A stretch of 64,000 bases of DNA from Bradyrhizobium sp. Its GTDB lineage: Bacteria; Pseudomonadota; Alphaproteobacteria; Rhizobiales; Xanthobacteraceae. Numbering within the stretch: position 1 is the stretch's first letter; every line of letters begins with the position of its first letter. The DNA is taken from the NCBI RefSeq assembly GCF_030646015.1, contig NZ_JAUSLT010000074.1, positions 1-64,000 on the forward strand. Direction: 5' to 3'. The notes under the pieces were generated by a model. That model was given only the letters and a program-made list of their open reading frames with translations, made no database searches and was not told the origin of the DNA. A program made the position numbers and the translations under genes. Shown piece after piece: positions 37,583-46,038 of the stretch.

Positions 37583-39031
37583 TTACGCAGCGGTCGCGCT
37601 GCCGGACGCCCGTTCGACCGGTGGCAGCGCCTCGATCTCGCGCAGCGCGGCCCGCAGGTGCTCCACCAGCTCGTAGGACTCGTCCTGCGACAACACGCGG
37701 CGGCAGGCGGTAAGACCGAATTCCAGCAAGCCCGCGTAGCTTTGCACCGTGATGTTCAGCGCACTGCCATGATACGGGATCGACACCGGGTGGTAGTGCA
37801 CCATCCGCGCGCCGGCCATGTAGAGCGGCATCGACGGGCCCGGAACATTGGAGATCAGGACATTGCCGGCCGCTGGCGCGCGACCCGCGAAGTTGGAGCG
37901 GCCGAGCAGCGAGGCGAGCCCGGTCATCAACCAGGGCGAGCCCGTGATCGGCACGTTGACCCCGAGCACCGGTTTGAGCTCCCGCACCACCGCCTTGGCG
38001 GCCTCTGACGAGGCATGGATCGCCTTGAAGCGCGCCGGCAGCTCCTTGATGTCGGTCGCCAGGTCGACGCGGACCATGGACACCTGATTGTTCATCGCGC
38101 TGTCGCCTTCCGCGCGAAGGCTCACGGGAACCACCGCGATAAGCGGTTCCTTCGGAAGCAGATCACGCTCCCTGAGGAAGCGATCCAGCGCGACGCTGCA
38201 CACGGCCATGACGATGGTGTTGACGGTGCCGCCGACCCGCTTGCCGAGTTCCTTGATGTCCGCCAGCGGCAGCGACAACGTCGTGTAGGAGCGCTGGTTC
38301 GTGATTGATTCGTTGAAGATCGTCCTTGGGGCGAGGCCGAGATTCAGGGAGCGTTCGCCGCCGGCCGTGCGCTGGCTTGCGAGGACGGTTGCCGCTGCGG
38401 TGAGCGCCTTGGCAGCGGTAGGCAGCAGATCCGCCAGCTTGCGATATTGTTGGGCCGAATTGGCGACCGCCGCTTGCAACAGTTCGGTGACGCCAAGCTG
38501 GTAGGAGACGGCGCCGCTACGCTTGCGGCGTGGCGGCGGCACCTCGCGCATCTGCGGCGAGACATCGTAGAGCACCTTGGCAAGCTCGACCCCGGCCTTG
38601 CCGTCGACGCCGCTGTGGTGCGCCTTGGAATAGAACGCGACCTGTCCGTTCTCGAGGCCCTCGATGACGTACATTTCCCACAATGGCCGGCTGCGGTCGA
38701 GCAACGTCGAATGCAGCCGCGCGATCAACTGCTCGAGCTGCGCCATCGTGCCGGGCCGGCGCAGCGTAACGCTGCGCACATGATAGTCGAGATCGATGTC
38801 GTCATCCTCGATCCATACCGGTTCGGCGAGCTCGAAGGGCATCTGCGCCAGCTTGCGGCAAAGTACCGAAGCCAGATGCAGGCGCTTGCCAAGCATGGTC
38901 TTCACTTCTTCGTAGTAGTCGCCCTGATATCCCTCGGGGAGCTCGAACGCCATCAGGCTACCGACATGCATCGGCGTCTCCGGCGTTTCGAGATGCAGGA
39001 AGGAGGCATCCATGCCACTGAGTTGATCCAT
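37583..39031 (-). CDS. Wax ester synthase/diacylglycerol acyltransferase (WS/DGAT)
   Basis: A 482-residue acyltransferase that joins acyl-CoA to diacylglycerol or fatty alcohol to make triacylglycerol or wax ester. The catalytic HHxxxDG motif is His138-His139-S-G-V-Asp143-Gly. Other family features are MDASFLHLETPETPMHVG at the N-terminus, LHSTLLDRSRPLWEMYVIEGL before the motif, and NVPGPSMPLYMAGARM near the C-terminus. ATG 39031 is chosen since AAAGGAG lies 8 bp upstream; another ATG at 39037 is too close to it. Next to phasin and acyl-CoA ligase genes, fitting lipid-storage metabolism. Confidence 0.93.
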   Translation of the reverse strand: MDQLSGMDASFLHLETPETPMHVGSLMAFELPEGYQGDYYEEVKTMLGKRLHLASVLCRKLAQMPFELAEPVWIEDDDIDLDYHVRSVTLRRPGTMAQLEQLIARLHSTLLDRSRPLWEMYVIEGLENGQVAFYSKAHHSGVDGKAGVELAKVLYDVSPQMREVPPPRRKRSGAVSYQLGVTELLQAAVANSAQQYRKLADLLPTAAKALTAAATVLASQRTAGGERSLNLGLAPRTIFNESITNQRSYTTLSLPLADIKELGKRVGGTVNTIVMAVCSVALDRFLRERDLLPKEPLIAVVPVSLRAEGDSAMNNQVSMVRVDLATDIKELPARFKAIHASSEAAKAVVRELKPVLGVNVPITGSPWLMTGLASLLGRSNFAGRAPAAGNVLISNVPGPSMPLYMAGARMVHYHPVSIPYHGSALNITVQSYAGLLEFGLTACRRVLSQDESYELVEHLRAALREIEALPPVERASGSATAA

Positions 39032-39086
39032 CCTCATCGCTCCTTTGTGGTGTCGAGGAAATGCGCGCATCCGGCGCTGAAGTCGT

Positions 39087-40807
39087 TCATCCTGCCGCTC
39101 CCGCGCGCCTCACTTGCCGGCGCTCCTCTTCGTCGTACAAATCCTTCTTCGAAATCTTTCCCACGGCGGTCTTCGGCAACTCGGGGCGGATGTCGAGCGC
39201 CTGCACCATCTCGTGTTTGCCGAGTTTGTCCTTCAGGAACGCCTGGAGCTCGCCGAGCGAAGGCGCCGCCGCACCGGCTCTCAGCTTGATGAAGGCCTTG
39301 GGCGACTGGCCGCGGTAGTCATCATGGATGCCTATTACCGCTACTTCCTCGACCGAGGGATGCATGTAGATCGCTTCCTCAAGCACGCGCGGATAGACAT
39401 TGAAGCCGCTGCACAGCAGCATGTCCTTGGTACGATCGACGATGAATATGAATCCATCCTGATCCATGTAACCGACGTCGCCGGTGCGCAGGAAGCCGTC
39501 GGACGTGGTGACATCGGCGGTCGCCTGCGGATTGTTCCAGTAACCCTTCATGACGTTGGCGCCGTTGACGCAGATTTCCCCGCGCTCGCCGAGCGGGACG
39601 TACTGCTCCCCACCGTCGAGACCGAGGAACTTGATCACGATGCCGGGCGCCGGCATTCCGCACGATCCGGCCTTCCGCATGCCGCCGGGCTGTGCCGGCG
39701 TAAAGGTGCCGCTCGGCGAGGTTTCGGTTATGCCCCAGCCTTCGGTCAGATGGCAGCCGGTGATATCCGCGAACCGTTGCGCCACTTCGAGCGGCAGCGG
39801 CGCTCCGCCCGAACCGCAATATTTGAGCGAGCGAAGGCTGTGCTTCGGCGTCTCGGGATGGTTGATCAGCGCTGTGAACATCGTCGGCACGCCGCAGAAC
39901 ACGTTAACCTGCTTCTGCGAAATTTCCGCCAACGCAGCCGCAGGATCGAAGCGCACATGCTGAATGATTTCGGCGCCGGCGAGGATGCCGAACAGCACGT
40001 TCACGGTGAGCGCGTAGATGTGAAAGGGTGGCAGCACGGCGAGCATTCGTTCCTGCCCCTCGACCAGCACCGGCGGATTGCCGTGCGTCGTCTCCCAGAA
40101 CTGCTGGCAGGCCGCCGATAGATTGCCATGCGTCAGCATGGCGCCCTTGGGCAGTCCGGTCGTGCCTCCGGTATATTGCAGCACGGCGATCTGTTCGCGC
40201 GGATCTGACATCGGTGGTGTTCCGGCGCGCCGTCATTGTCGAGCAGGTCGGCAAAGCGAATGCGACTGTCGTCCCATGTCACCTCGCTCACTTGCCCGGC
40301 CGCCTTCATCTCGCCTGCGAGCACGTCCGGCGACCCCGTCATCTCGGCCAGACTGCCGACGATCAGCTTCCGCAGCCTTGTCTTGCCGAGCATCGCCGCC
40401 ATCTGCGGATACAGCGTGACGTGGTCGAGCGTGATCAGGAAATCGGTCCGGCTGTCCTCGATCTTGTGTTCGAGAACCCTGGCGGCATCGAGCGGCGAAT
40501 AGTTGACCACCGTGCCGCCGGCCTTCAGCACGCCGAAGAAGGCGATGACGTAATGTGGCGTGTTATGCAGGAACAGGCCGACATGCACGCCCGGCCGGAC
40601 GCCGAGTTGCTGGAGCCCCTTCGCCGCGCGATCCACCTGGTCGCCGAGTTCGCGATAGCTCAGACGCTTGCCCATGAACTCGATCGCGGGCCGATCCGGC
40701 CATTTCGCGATGGTGTCTTCGAGAATCTTCTGCACCGGCATCGAAACGATTTCGGCGTCCCATCGCACCCCCGCGGGGTAGGATTTGATCCAGGGCATGT
40801 CGTTCAT
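39087..40807 (-). pseudogene. Long-chain acyl-CoA synthetase (AMP-binding), broken by a 1-base frameshift
   Basis: ATG 40807 after GGGAGG starts MNDMPWIKSYPAGVRWDAEI. The N-terminal part runs to RFADLLDNDGAPE, then the frame shifts at about 40212-40222. The rest continues in another frame from MSDPREQIAVLQYTGGTTGLPKG (P-loop) through GWGITETSPSGTFTP, GERGEICVNGANVMKGYWNN and LRTGDVGYMDQDGF to the C-terminal lysine domain (ELPKTAVGKISKKDL). With one base restored the product is 573 residues, a normal fatty-acyl-CoA ligase. All adenylation motifs are otherwise intact, suggesting a very recent mutation or a sequence error. Confidence 0.88.
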
Positions 40808-40844
40808 CTTGCGGTCCTCCCGGATATGGCTCAGTGGCGCCGGA

Positions 40845-41270
40845 TTACTTCGGCTGCAATAATTTCTGCAGGTTGCCGAGATTTTCCTGCAAGCGATCCT
40901 GAACGACCTTCCAGGTGTTGTTGCGGGCCTGCGCTTCCAACTCGGATAATTCGCTGAAATTCGCCAGGGCCTTTTCAACGCCAGCCTTGGCCGCTTCGGC
41001 CTGCCTGGCGAGACCGTCGGCGCCGGTCGCGTCCTTGATCGCAGCCTGCCATTGCGCGAGCGTCTCTTGCAGGATCTCGTTGCGCCGCTCGACAAGCGCG
41101 GTGACTCCCGCATAGGCCTGCCGGTTGGCTTCGGCCAGCGCTTCCATGTCCTTGCGCTGCCACTCGATCAGGCCCGCGATATCGAGGCCGGGCATTTGAA
41201 ACTTTTCGAGCAGCGCCTTGAGATCGACGGACGACATCGCGTCGCCAGCCGGCTTGCTGTTTGATTCCAT
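40845..41270 (-). CDS. Phasin family protein
   Basis: A 141-residue, all-helical, charged protein typical of phasins, which coat polyhydroxyalkanoate granules. The central pattern DIAGLIEWQRKDMEALAEAN, then RQAYAGVTALVERRNEILQ and NFSELSELEAQARNNTWKVVQDRLQENL, matches the alphaproteobacterial phasin family. ATG 41270 (MESNSKPAGDA) follows GAGGAGAGTTCC. It sits 37 bp before the acyl-CoA ligase start in a lipid-storage gene cluster. It may coat wax/TAG or PHB bodies (inference). Confidence 0.88.
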   Translation of the reverse strand: MESNSKPAGDAMSSVDLKALLEKFQMPGLDIAGLIEWQRKDMEALAEANRQAYAGVTALVERRNEILQETLAQWQAAIKDATGADGLARQAEAAKAGVEKALANFSELSELEAQARNNTWKVVQDRLQENLGNLQKLLQPK

Positions 41271-41324
41271 GGAACTCTCCTCTGTTGAACCTGTGTTTGA
41301 GACACGACGCGGGGGCACGATGCG

Positions 41325-42137
41325 CTATGCGGCGAATGGCGCGCCATCGAGGCCCGCGCCAGCGGGACGCCGCGGATCCGGATAGAGCAGGCGCCTGAGG
41401 GCGCTGCGGCCGCTGCGATCGAACGGCCGCCATTCGCCTTCCGGCATCGCAAGCCGCTCCGCGACGGCATAGAGCGCGACCGGGTTGTGCCCGAGCCCGC
41501 AATGACTGCCTTCCACCTCGATATTCTCGGTCATCGCGCTCTCTTGCTCGCGACAGCCCTGCCACGCGACGATGCCATCGCTGCGGCTATAGATCGCGGT
41601 GCTCGGTACCGGCGGCGGCAGCTTCATGGCCTCGCGCCCGGGCCAGTCTTCCGCGCGGCGCCCGCTCAGGGTTTCATAGAGCTGCCAGGCGTTGCTTGCT
41701 TTCGGTTCGTTGGCGAAGGGGCTGCCGAGCGTGATCACCTGGCGTACCAGCGATGGCGTCCGTCGCGACGCCTCGCGTGCAAAGACGCCGCCGAGGCTCC
41801 AGCCGATCAGGCTGACCTTGCGCTGATAGCGCGCGTGCAATTCTGCGAGCCGTTCATCGATGCCGGGTTCGACGCCGGGATGCGGACCATGGTTCGACCC
41901 TTGCTTCCAGCCATGAGCTGCGTAGCCCAGGTCTTTCAGCAGCGTTCGCAGCGGTCGGGTCGAGACATCGCTTGCCGCCAGGCCGGGCAACACCAGCACC
42001 GGATGGCCGTCGCCGCGCGGCGCCCGTCGCAGCAACGGATATGTCGTGAAGAACGCCTGCAATTCCCAGATGCCGCGCATCTCGAGCGCCAGCAACAGCC
42101 GCGACGGCGGCCCGACGGGTTCGGTTGCCCGATCCAT
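41325..42137 (-). CDS. Alpha/beta hydrolase
   Basis: A 270-residue soluble hydrolase. The nucleophile elbow GWSLGG (about residues 110-115, in SLIGWSLGGVFAREASRR) holds the catalytic serine. GHPVLVLPGLAASD gives the oxyanion strand, SRSDGIVAWQGC the acid region, and EVEGSHCGLGHNP the catalytic histidine. ATG 42137 has a GGGGGAGGAAGT ribosome site; an in-frame ATG at 42182 lacks one. First gene after a palindromic site (42183-42200) and upstream of phasin, so a lipase or PHB/wax-linked esterase is likely. Substrate unknown. Confidence 0.82.
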   Translation of the reverse strand: MDRATEPVGPPSRLLLALEMRGIWELQAFFTTYPLLRRAPRGDGHPVLVLPGLAASDVSTRPLRTLLKDLGYAAHGWKQGSNHGPHPGVEPGIDERLAELHARYQRKVSLIGWSLGGVFAREASRRTPSLVRQVITLGSPFANEPKASNAWQLYETLSGRRAEDWPGREAMKLPPPVPSTAIYSRSDGIVAWQGCREQESAMTENIEVEGSHCGLGHNPVALYAVAERLAMPEGEWRPFDRSGRSALRRLLYPDPRRPAGAGLDGAPFAA

Positions 42138-42182
42138 CACACTTCCTCCCCCTCTGGATGCCGCGCTCATGGCGCTCTTCAC

Positions 42183-42200
42183 ATCAAGTCTTGACTTGAT
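42183..42200. promoter_or_regulatory. Perfect inverted repeat upstream of the lipid cluster
   Basis: ATCAAGTC-TT-GACTTGAT is an exact 8-bp inverted repeat with a 2-base spacer. It lies 46 bp upstream of the hydrolase ATG, between the AraC gene and the cluster. Such sites suit dimeric repressors (for example TetR or FadR-like types) rather than AraC proteins, which usually bind direct repeats. Binding protein unknown. Confidence 0.5.
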
Positions 42201-42448
42201 CGGGGATCGGAACGCTCAGGTTCGGATCAGCCCTTTCGTGCAGCTTGATTTGTGGTCACGGTAACGAGCGCCTGTGACCCTCGAAAGGTGCGAAAGGACC
42301 GCTTGCCCGGTGAGTTTGGGACACGACCCGCGATGCGAAGCCCCGTCGGAATCCTGCTGCACCGTAATCGGTCAACGGGCGGCGACCGCCAGGGCCCGGA
42401 ACAAAATTTTCAAGAACAATCCCATGCCAGGCAGGAAATGGGGCCCGG
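42201..42448. other. Gene-free stretch between AraC gene and lipid cluster
   Basis: About 250 bp with no convincing ORF. It probably contains the promoter of the hydrolase-phasin-ligase-acyltransferase series, transcribed leftward, but no clear -35/-10 pair can be fixed. Confidence 0.35.
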
Positions 42449-43528
42449 CTAGATGCCAAGCGAGAGCCGGAAATCAGAGGGAGACTTGCCTGTCCAGCGC
42501 AGGAACGCGTGCCGGAAGTTGGCGGCATCGCTATATCCCAGCCGATTGGCAATTTCCTCGTTGGTCATTTTCGTTTTGCGAAGGTACTCGATGGCAAGAC
42601 GCATCCGCACCTCGGCCAGGATATCGCGGTAGGCTGTGCCTTCCACCTCCAGCCTGCGCCGCAGCGCCCGCGGATGCATCGAAAGCTTTTCGGCAATCAC
42701 TTCGATGCCGGGGTATCGGCCGCGCAGTTCGATCAGCAACCGCCGAACGTCCGCCGCGACGCCGCCGCCGCGATTGACCTCAGCCATGATCTGCTCGCAC
42801 ATCTCGCGCGCCATGGCGTGGCTGCGTGGGTCCGCGAGTGACACCGGCCCATCGGCTGTCGCCAAGTCATAGCCGTAGGCGTTGCTTCGCTGCGTGAACT
42901 GAACCGGACATCCGAACACTTCGTCGTAGACGGCGGCATGTTGCGGCGCCGGATAGACGACGCCGACGTTCGCGAACCCGAATGACGGCCCCACCACATC
43001 CCGGGCGATCATCAAATGTGCCGCCAGTGCGAACTCCACCGCAAACCGATAGGCGTCCTCGGTGGGGTCGACCCAATGCCGTGGCTCGACGGTGCACAGC
43101 ACGGCCGTTCCGTCATAGGCATTGCGGGCATCGCAGAACGGGCCGATCACACGGATGTAGCGGTTGGTGAAATCGCGGAGATCTGCGTAAGTCGGACTGC
43201 TCAGCAGCGCGTATCCATACATCCCATATGTCGTGATGCGCATGCGTTGACCGGCGCGGAGCGCGATGGCCGAATCTTTCGACAGGCGGAGGGCATTGCG
43301 GATCACCGTATCGAGTTGCCGATACGAAATCTGGGTGGTGTGCGCCTCCAGCTGCGGGCGATCAAGGCCGGTACCGTCGAGAGTTTCGACCGGATCGACG
43401 CCTTGCGTGTCGAGCTCCGAAACGATCGCCGCGATCGAATGCGGTGGATAAATGCGCTGCACGAAGTCCTGCCGCGATTGGGAACACGATTCGCCATCCT
43501 GTTTTCGTGACTTGGCTCCCACGTTCAT
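42449..43528 (-). CDS. AraC-family transcriptional regulator
   Basis: A 359-residue regulator. Residues about 30-220 are an arabinose-binding-like N-terminal domain (Arabinose_bd type: ISYRQLDTVIRNALRLSKDSAIALRAG, then FCDARNAYDGTAVLCTVEP). The C-terminal 100 residues are the double helix-turn-helix: IEVIAEKLSMHPRALRRRLEVEGTAYRDIL, then MTNEEIANRLGYSDAANFRHAFLRWTGKSPSDFR. This combination is common in regulators of fatty-acid and lipid genes. ATG 43528 is chosen; GTG 43543 is also in frame. It lies directly upstream of the lipid cluster on the same strand. Confidence 0.92.
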   Translation of the reverse strand: MNVGAKSRKQDGESCSQSRQDFVQRIYPPHSIAAIVSELDTQGVDPVETLDGTGLDRPQLEAHTTQISYRQLDTVIRNALRLSKDSAIALRAGQRMRITTYGMYGYALLSSPTYADLRDFTNRYIRVIGPFCDARNAYDGTAVLCTVEPRHWVDPTEDAYRFAVEFALAAHLMIARDVVGPSFGFANVGVVYPAPQHAAVYDEVFGCPVQFTQRSNAYGYDLATADGPVSLADPRSHAMAREMCEQIMAEVNRGGGVAADVRRLLIELRGRYPGIEVIAEKLSMHPRALRRRLEVEGTAYRDILAEVRMRLAIEYLRKTKMTNEEIANRLGYSDAANFRHAFLRWTGKSPSDFRLSLGI

Positions 43529-43776
43529 GGTCGTGCCTACCACTCCGCTTCCGCGTTACCTGCGGGCAGGGACAGTACTTAGCGCTCGCAGCGCAGACAA
43601 CGCATTGTTCGGTTTTGTGAAGGTGCCTGACGTGGCGGATTCCGTGCTGCATCGCAACAAGGTCAGTGTCGAGCGTAGATCACAGCAGTCCTTCGCGTCC
43701 GGCGCCGTTGTCATTTTCGCCCTAGGCAATGATGGGCCCGTTTGCCCCGAGCACCTCTAATATAGAGGACTGGAGT

Positions 43777-43839
43777 ACCAAAATTAGCGCGGTGGTCGAC
43801 CAGGCGGGCATGCCGGTGCGCATCGTGGTGTCGCAGGGC
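43777..43839 (+). pseudogene. Fragment of an IS5-type transposase
   Basis: A 21-codon stretch reads TKISAVVDQAGMPVRIVVSQ, matching the region after the first catalytic aspartate in IS5-family DDE transposases (T-K-x-x-x-VVD...G.P). It is open on neither side and has no start codon; only a scar is left. It lies in the 350-bp gene-poor gap between the AraC gene and the 60-codon ORF. Confidence 0.5.
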
Positions 43840-43892
43840 TTGTGGCAGCGATGCTTGCCTGTTTTGTCCCTTGGAATGTGGTAGAATAGGGC

Positions 43893-44075
43893 ATGCCGAT
43901 GAAGCCGCTCGACATCACGGAAATGGACATCGAGCGCGCCCGCCGTATCGAGCGCTCATGGGCGCCGAAAGACCTTTCTGAAGGTCAGGCAGAATACGTC
44001 GTGAGAGCCATCGCTCAGGGCATCGCCCAAGGTCGCCAGCAAGGGCTGGAATTGGCGAAGGGTTCGAACGACTGA
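43893..44075 (+). CDS. Small hypothetical soluble protein
   Basis: A 60-residue protein: MPMKPLDITEMDIERARRIE, then SWAPKDLSEGQAEYVVRAIAQGIAQGRQQGLELAKGSND. It is helical, with a repeated AQGxxxGR pattern and no membrane segment. A GGTAGAATAGGG upstream could serve as a weak ribosome site. It lies between an IS5 scar and the IS1595 element. No family recognised. Confidence 0.45.
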   Translation: MPMKPLDITEMDIERARRIERSWAPKDLSEGQAEYVVRAIAQGIAQGRQQGLELAKGSND

Positions 44076-44215
44076 CATCGTCCCAACGCCACGACGACTT
44101 CAACCAGTTCGCATCAAACGACGACTCCGCAGCGGTACAGCGGCGGCCGTCCTGAGAAGGCTCCGATGACGAATTAACTATCGGGGTTAGTTCTCAAGCT
44201 GCCCCATTTCTCACC

Positions 44216-44223
44216 GCTTGACT
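44216..44223. repeat. Left 8-bp target-site duplication of the IS1595 element
   Basis: GCTTGACT, identical to 46719-46726 on the other side of the element. It contains a copy of the -35 hexamer TTGACT. Confidence 0.93.
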
Positions 44224-44236
44224 GGGAATTATATAC

Positions 44237-44265
44237 TTGACACCACACGATACATGATTTAGTTT
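44237..44265 (+). promoter_or_regulatory. Inward promoter in the left terminal repeat
   Basis: TTGACA at 44237-44242 is a consensus -35 and lies inside the terminal inverted repeat. TAGTTT at 44260-44265 follows at 17-bp spacing. It would drive the transposase gene starting at 44292. The same TTGACA occurs in the right terminal repeat, facing inward on the minus strand. Confidence 0.55.
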
Positions 44266-44291
44266 TCGGGCATCAGAACGGATCGAACGCC

Positions 44292-45284
44292 ATGCCCGCC
44301 GCCAAAGCCCCTGCCAAACACTCCCAGTTCAGCGCTCCGCATTTCCAGAGCGTCGATGCTGCCCGGACCTACCTGGAAGCCCTGCGCTGGGGCGCTGATC
44401 GCGTTTGCCCGCATTGCGGCACCGTGAACGCCTCGTTCGCCACCAAGAAGCCGGGCGTCTACCGCTGCCAGTCCAAGGGTTGCCGCAAAGACTTCAGCGT
44501 CACCACCAAGAGCGTCATGGAGTCGAGCCATATCAAGCTGAACGTCTGGCTTCAGGCGTTCTTCCTGATGGCGTCGTCAAAGAAGGGTATTAGCTCCCAT
44601 CAGATGCACCGCGCTTTGGGCATCACTTACAAATCGGCTTGGTTCCTGACCCATCGTATTCGCGAAGCAATGCGCGCTGGCGGCCTCATGTCTCCCATGG
44701 GCAGCGGCGGCGGCACCGTCGAAGTGGACGAAACCTATTTCGGTCATTTGGACGGCCAGCCCAAGAAGGGCCGTCTCGGCACGTCCAATATGAACACCGT
44801 TGTTACCTTGGTCGAGCGCGGCGGATCGTCCCGCAGCTTCCATGTGGACGGCAACCGCATTGCGGATATCGCCCCGATCCTGCGCGCAAACCTGAGCCGC
44901 GAAGCCAAGCTGATGACCGACGAACACGCCTCCTACATCAAGCTCGGCACCGAGTTTGCCAGCCACGATGCCGTCAACCACGGCAAGGACGAATACGTCC
45001 GCTATTGGAACGAAGTGACCGACAAGCTGCGCGACGATGGCAAGCCGGTAGTCGAAACCACGGTCATCACCACCAACACCGTCGAAGGCTACTTCTCAGT
45101 GTTCAAACGCGGCATGAAGGGTACCTATCAGCATTGCGCTGAGAAGCATCTGCACCGCTACCTTTCCGAATTCGATTTCCGTTATTCAAACCGTTCCGCG
45201 CTCGGTGTGACCGATGGTGAACGGGCAGACCTTGCCGTCAAAGGCGCGGCTGGCAAGCGTCTGACGTATCGTCAAGCTAACTGA
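44292..45284 (+). CDS. IS1595-family (ISXO2-like) transposase
   Basis: A 330-residue DDE-type transposase. The N-terminal zinc ribbon CPHCGTVNAS ... YRCQSKGCRKDFSV (residues about 39-72) is followed by a helix-turn-helix region (SSKKGISSHQMHRALGITYKSAWFLTHRIR). The ISXO2-like catalytic domain has VEVDETYFGH (first Asp), LMTDEHASYIKLG (second Asp), VNHGKDEYVR and TTNTVEGYFSVFKRGMKGTYQHC (final Glu region). It appears full length and intact. It cuts and joins at the 26-bp terminal repeats described for this element. Confidence 0.95.
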   Translation: MPAAKAPAKHSQFSAPHFQSVDAARTYLEALRWGADRVCPHCGTVNASFATKKPGVYRCQSKGCRKDFSVTTKSVMESSHIKLNVWLQAFFLMASSKKGISSHQMHRALGITYKSAWFLTHRIREAMRAGGLMSPMGSGGGTVEVDETYFGHLDGQPKKGRLGTSNMNTVVTLVERGGSSRSFHVDGNRIADIAPILRANLSREAKLMTDEHASYIKLGTEFASHDAVNHGKDEYVRYWNEVTDKLRDDGKPVVETTVITTNTVEGYFSVFKRGMKGTYQHCAEKHLHRYLSEFDFRYSNRSALGVTDGERADLAVKGAAGKRLTYRQAN

Positions 45285-45376
45285 TCCTGATTTCAAACGG
45301 CAGGCCCGGCGCTTCTTGCGCTGGCGGGCAAAGCATTACCCCAAGCCCAAACCTCGATTCGTCAAATACTGGCGGA

Positions 45377-45820
45377 CTAGGTAGCCACCGAACTCAACAA
45401 ATACGGCGTTCGCACAATGACGTATACTGTCACTGCGAGCGCCGTAGAATTGGCTGCGATAAGCCCACCAATAAACAGGGGCGTATACCAAAACCCGGGC
45501 GCAGCCTGCCAAAGCTTATAAACCTCCCGCTCCTCAACGGAAAAATACGTCTGATAGATATGCGACATGCTAGCGCGCAATCGCTTCATCGTGTTCTGAG
45601 TATGCAGCATACAGGCCGCGCTATAACCAAAGGCACATAGCGATACGACAACGAGGATCGTCTTTTCCACGCTTGTAGCGTTCTTAGCCAGAGCAGCCAT
45701 GATCGCGTAAACGACAAGAGAATAATTCGTAATGATCCACTGTTGGCGCTTGAGAAAAATGATGTTGTCAATCGCGCCCTTGTAAAGGATCTTCACACCC
45801 TCGCTCATGGTTTCGGTCAT
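45377..45820 (-). CDS. Passenger membrane protein of the IS1595 element, unknown
   Basis: A 147-residue protein with about four hydrophobic segments: WIITNYSLVVYAIMAAL, TILVVVSLCAFGYSAACML, FWYTPLFIGGLIAANS and ALAVTVYVIVRTPYLLSSV. A central charged stretch (TMKRLRASMSHIYQTYFSVEEREVYKLW) separates the halves. ATG 45820 has GGGGGTGGC upstream. Base composition is less GC-rich than the surrounding chromosome, fitting foreign origin. It is downstream of the 54-codon gene on the same strand. No family recognised. Confidence 0.7.
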   Translation of the reverse strand: MTETMSEGVKILYKGAIDNIIFLKRQQWIITNYSLVVYAIMAALAKNATSVEKTILVVVSLCAFGYSAACMLHTQNTMKRLRASMSHIYQTYFSVEEREVYKLWQAAPGFWYTPLFIGGLIAANSTALAVTVYVIVRTPYLLSSVAT

Positions 45821-45861
45821 TGCCACCCCCTTGTATCTGAGGGTAGCCTACCGGCGTTTTG

Positions 45862-46026
45862 CTACTTTGGCTTGCCTTTTGTATTCTTCGTCACCTTCTT
45901 CGCCTTCGGCTTTTCCTTCAGCGGCTTGTGGGGCGTGTTCAGCGCTCCGCGAAGAGCGGACTCAAACCGCGCTTGGGCTTCCACGTCGTTGAAATTGTCT
46001 GACTCGCTCTTCTTTTTTTCCTTCAT
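45862..46026 (-). CDS. Passenger small lysine-rich protein of the IS1595 element
   Basis: A 54-residue protein: MKEKKKSESDNFNDVEAQAR, then FESALRGALNTPHKPLKE and a lysine-rich tail (KPKAKKVTKNTKGKPK). The FESALRGALNTPHKPLKE core looks like short ORFs that I associate with IS1595 and other mobile elements. It is soluble and basic, so nucleic-acid contact is possible. Its start lies 12 bp from the divergent start at 46039, and the membrane-protein gene follows 41 bp downstream on its own strand. Confidence 0.65.
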   Translation of the reverse strand: MKEKKKSESDNFNDVEAQARFESALRGALNTPHKPLKEKPKAKKVTKNTKGKPK

Positions 46027-46038
46027 GGAGCCTCAACA

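Noticed and set aside
42256..42552. Minus-strand frame of 98 codons between the AraC gene and hydrolase
   Set aside because: Overlaps the AraC gene end, with Pro/Arg/Gly-rich translation and no ribosome site; treated as non-coding.
45270..45381. Short frame after the transposase reading RRFLRWRAKHYPKPKPRFVKYW
   Set aside because: The sequence looks protein-like and may be a decayed cargo ORF, but no usable start codon precedes it in frame, so it is not listed as a gene.
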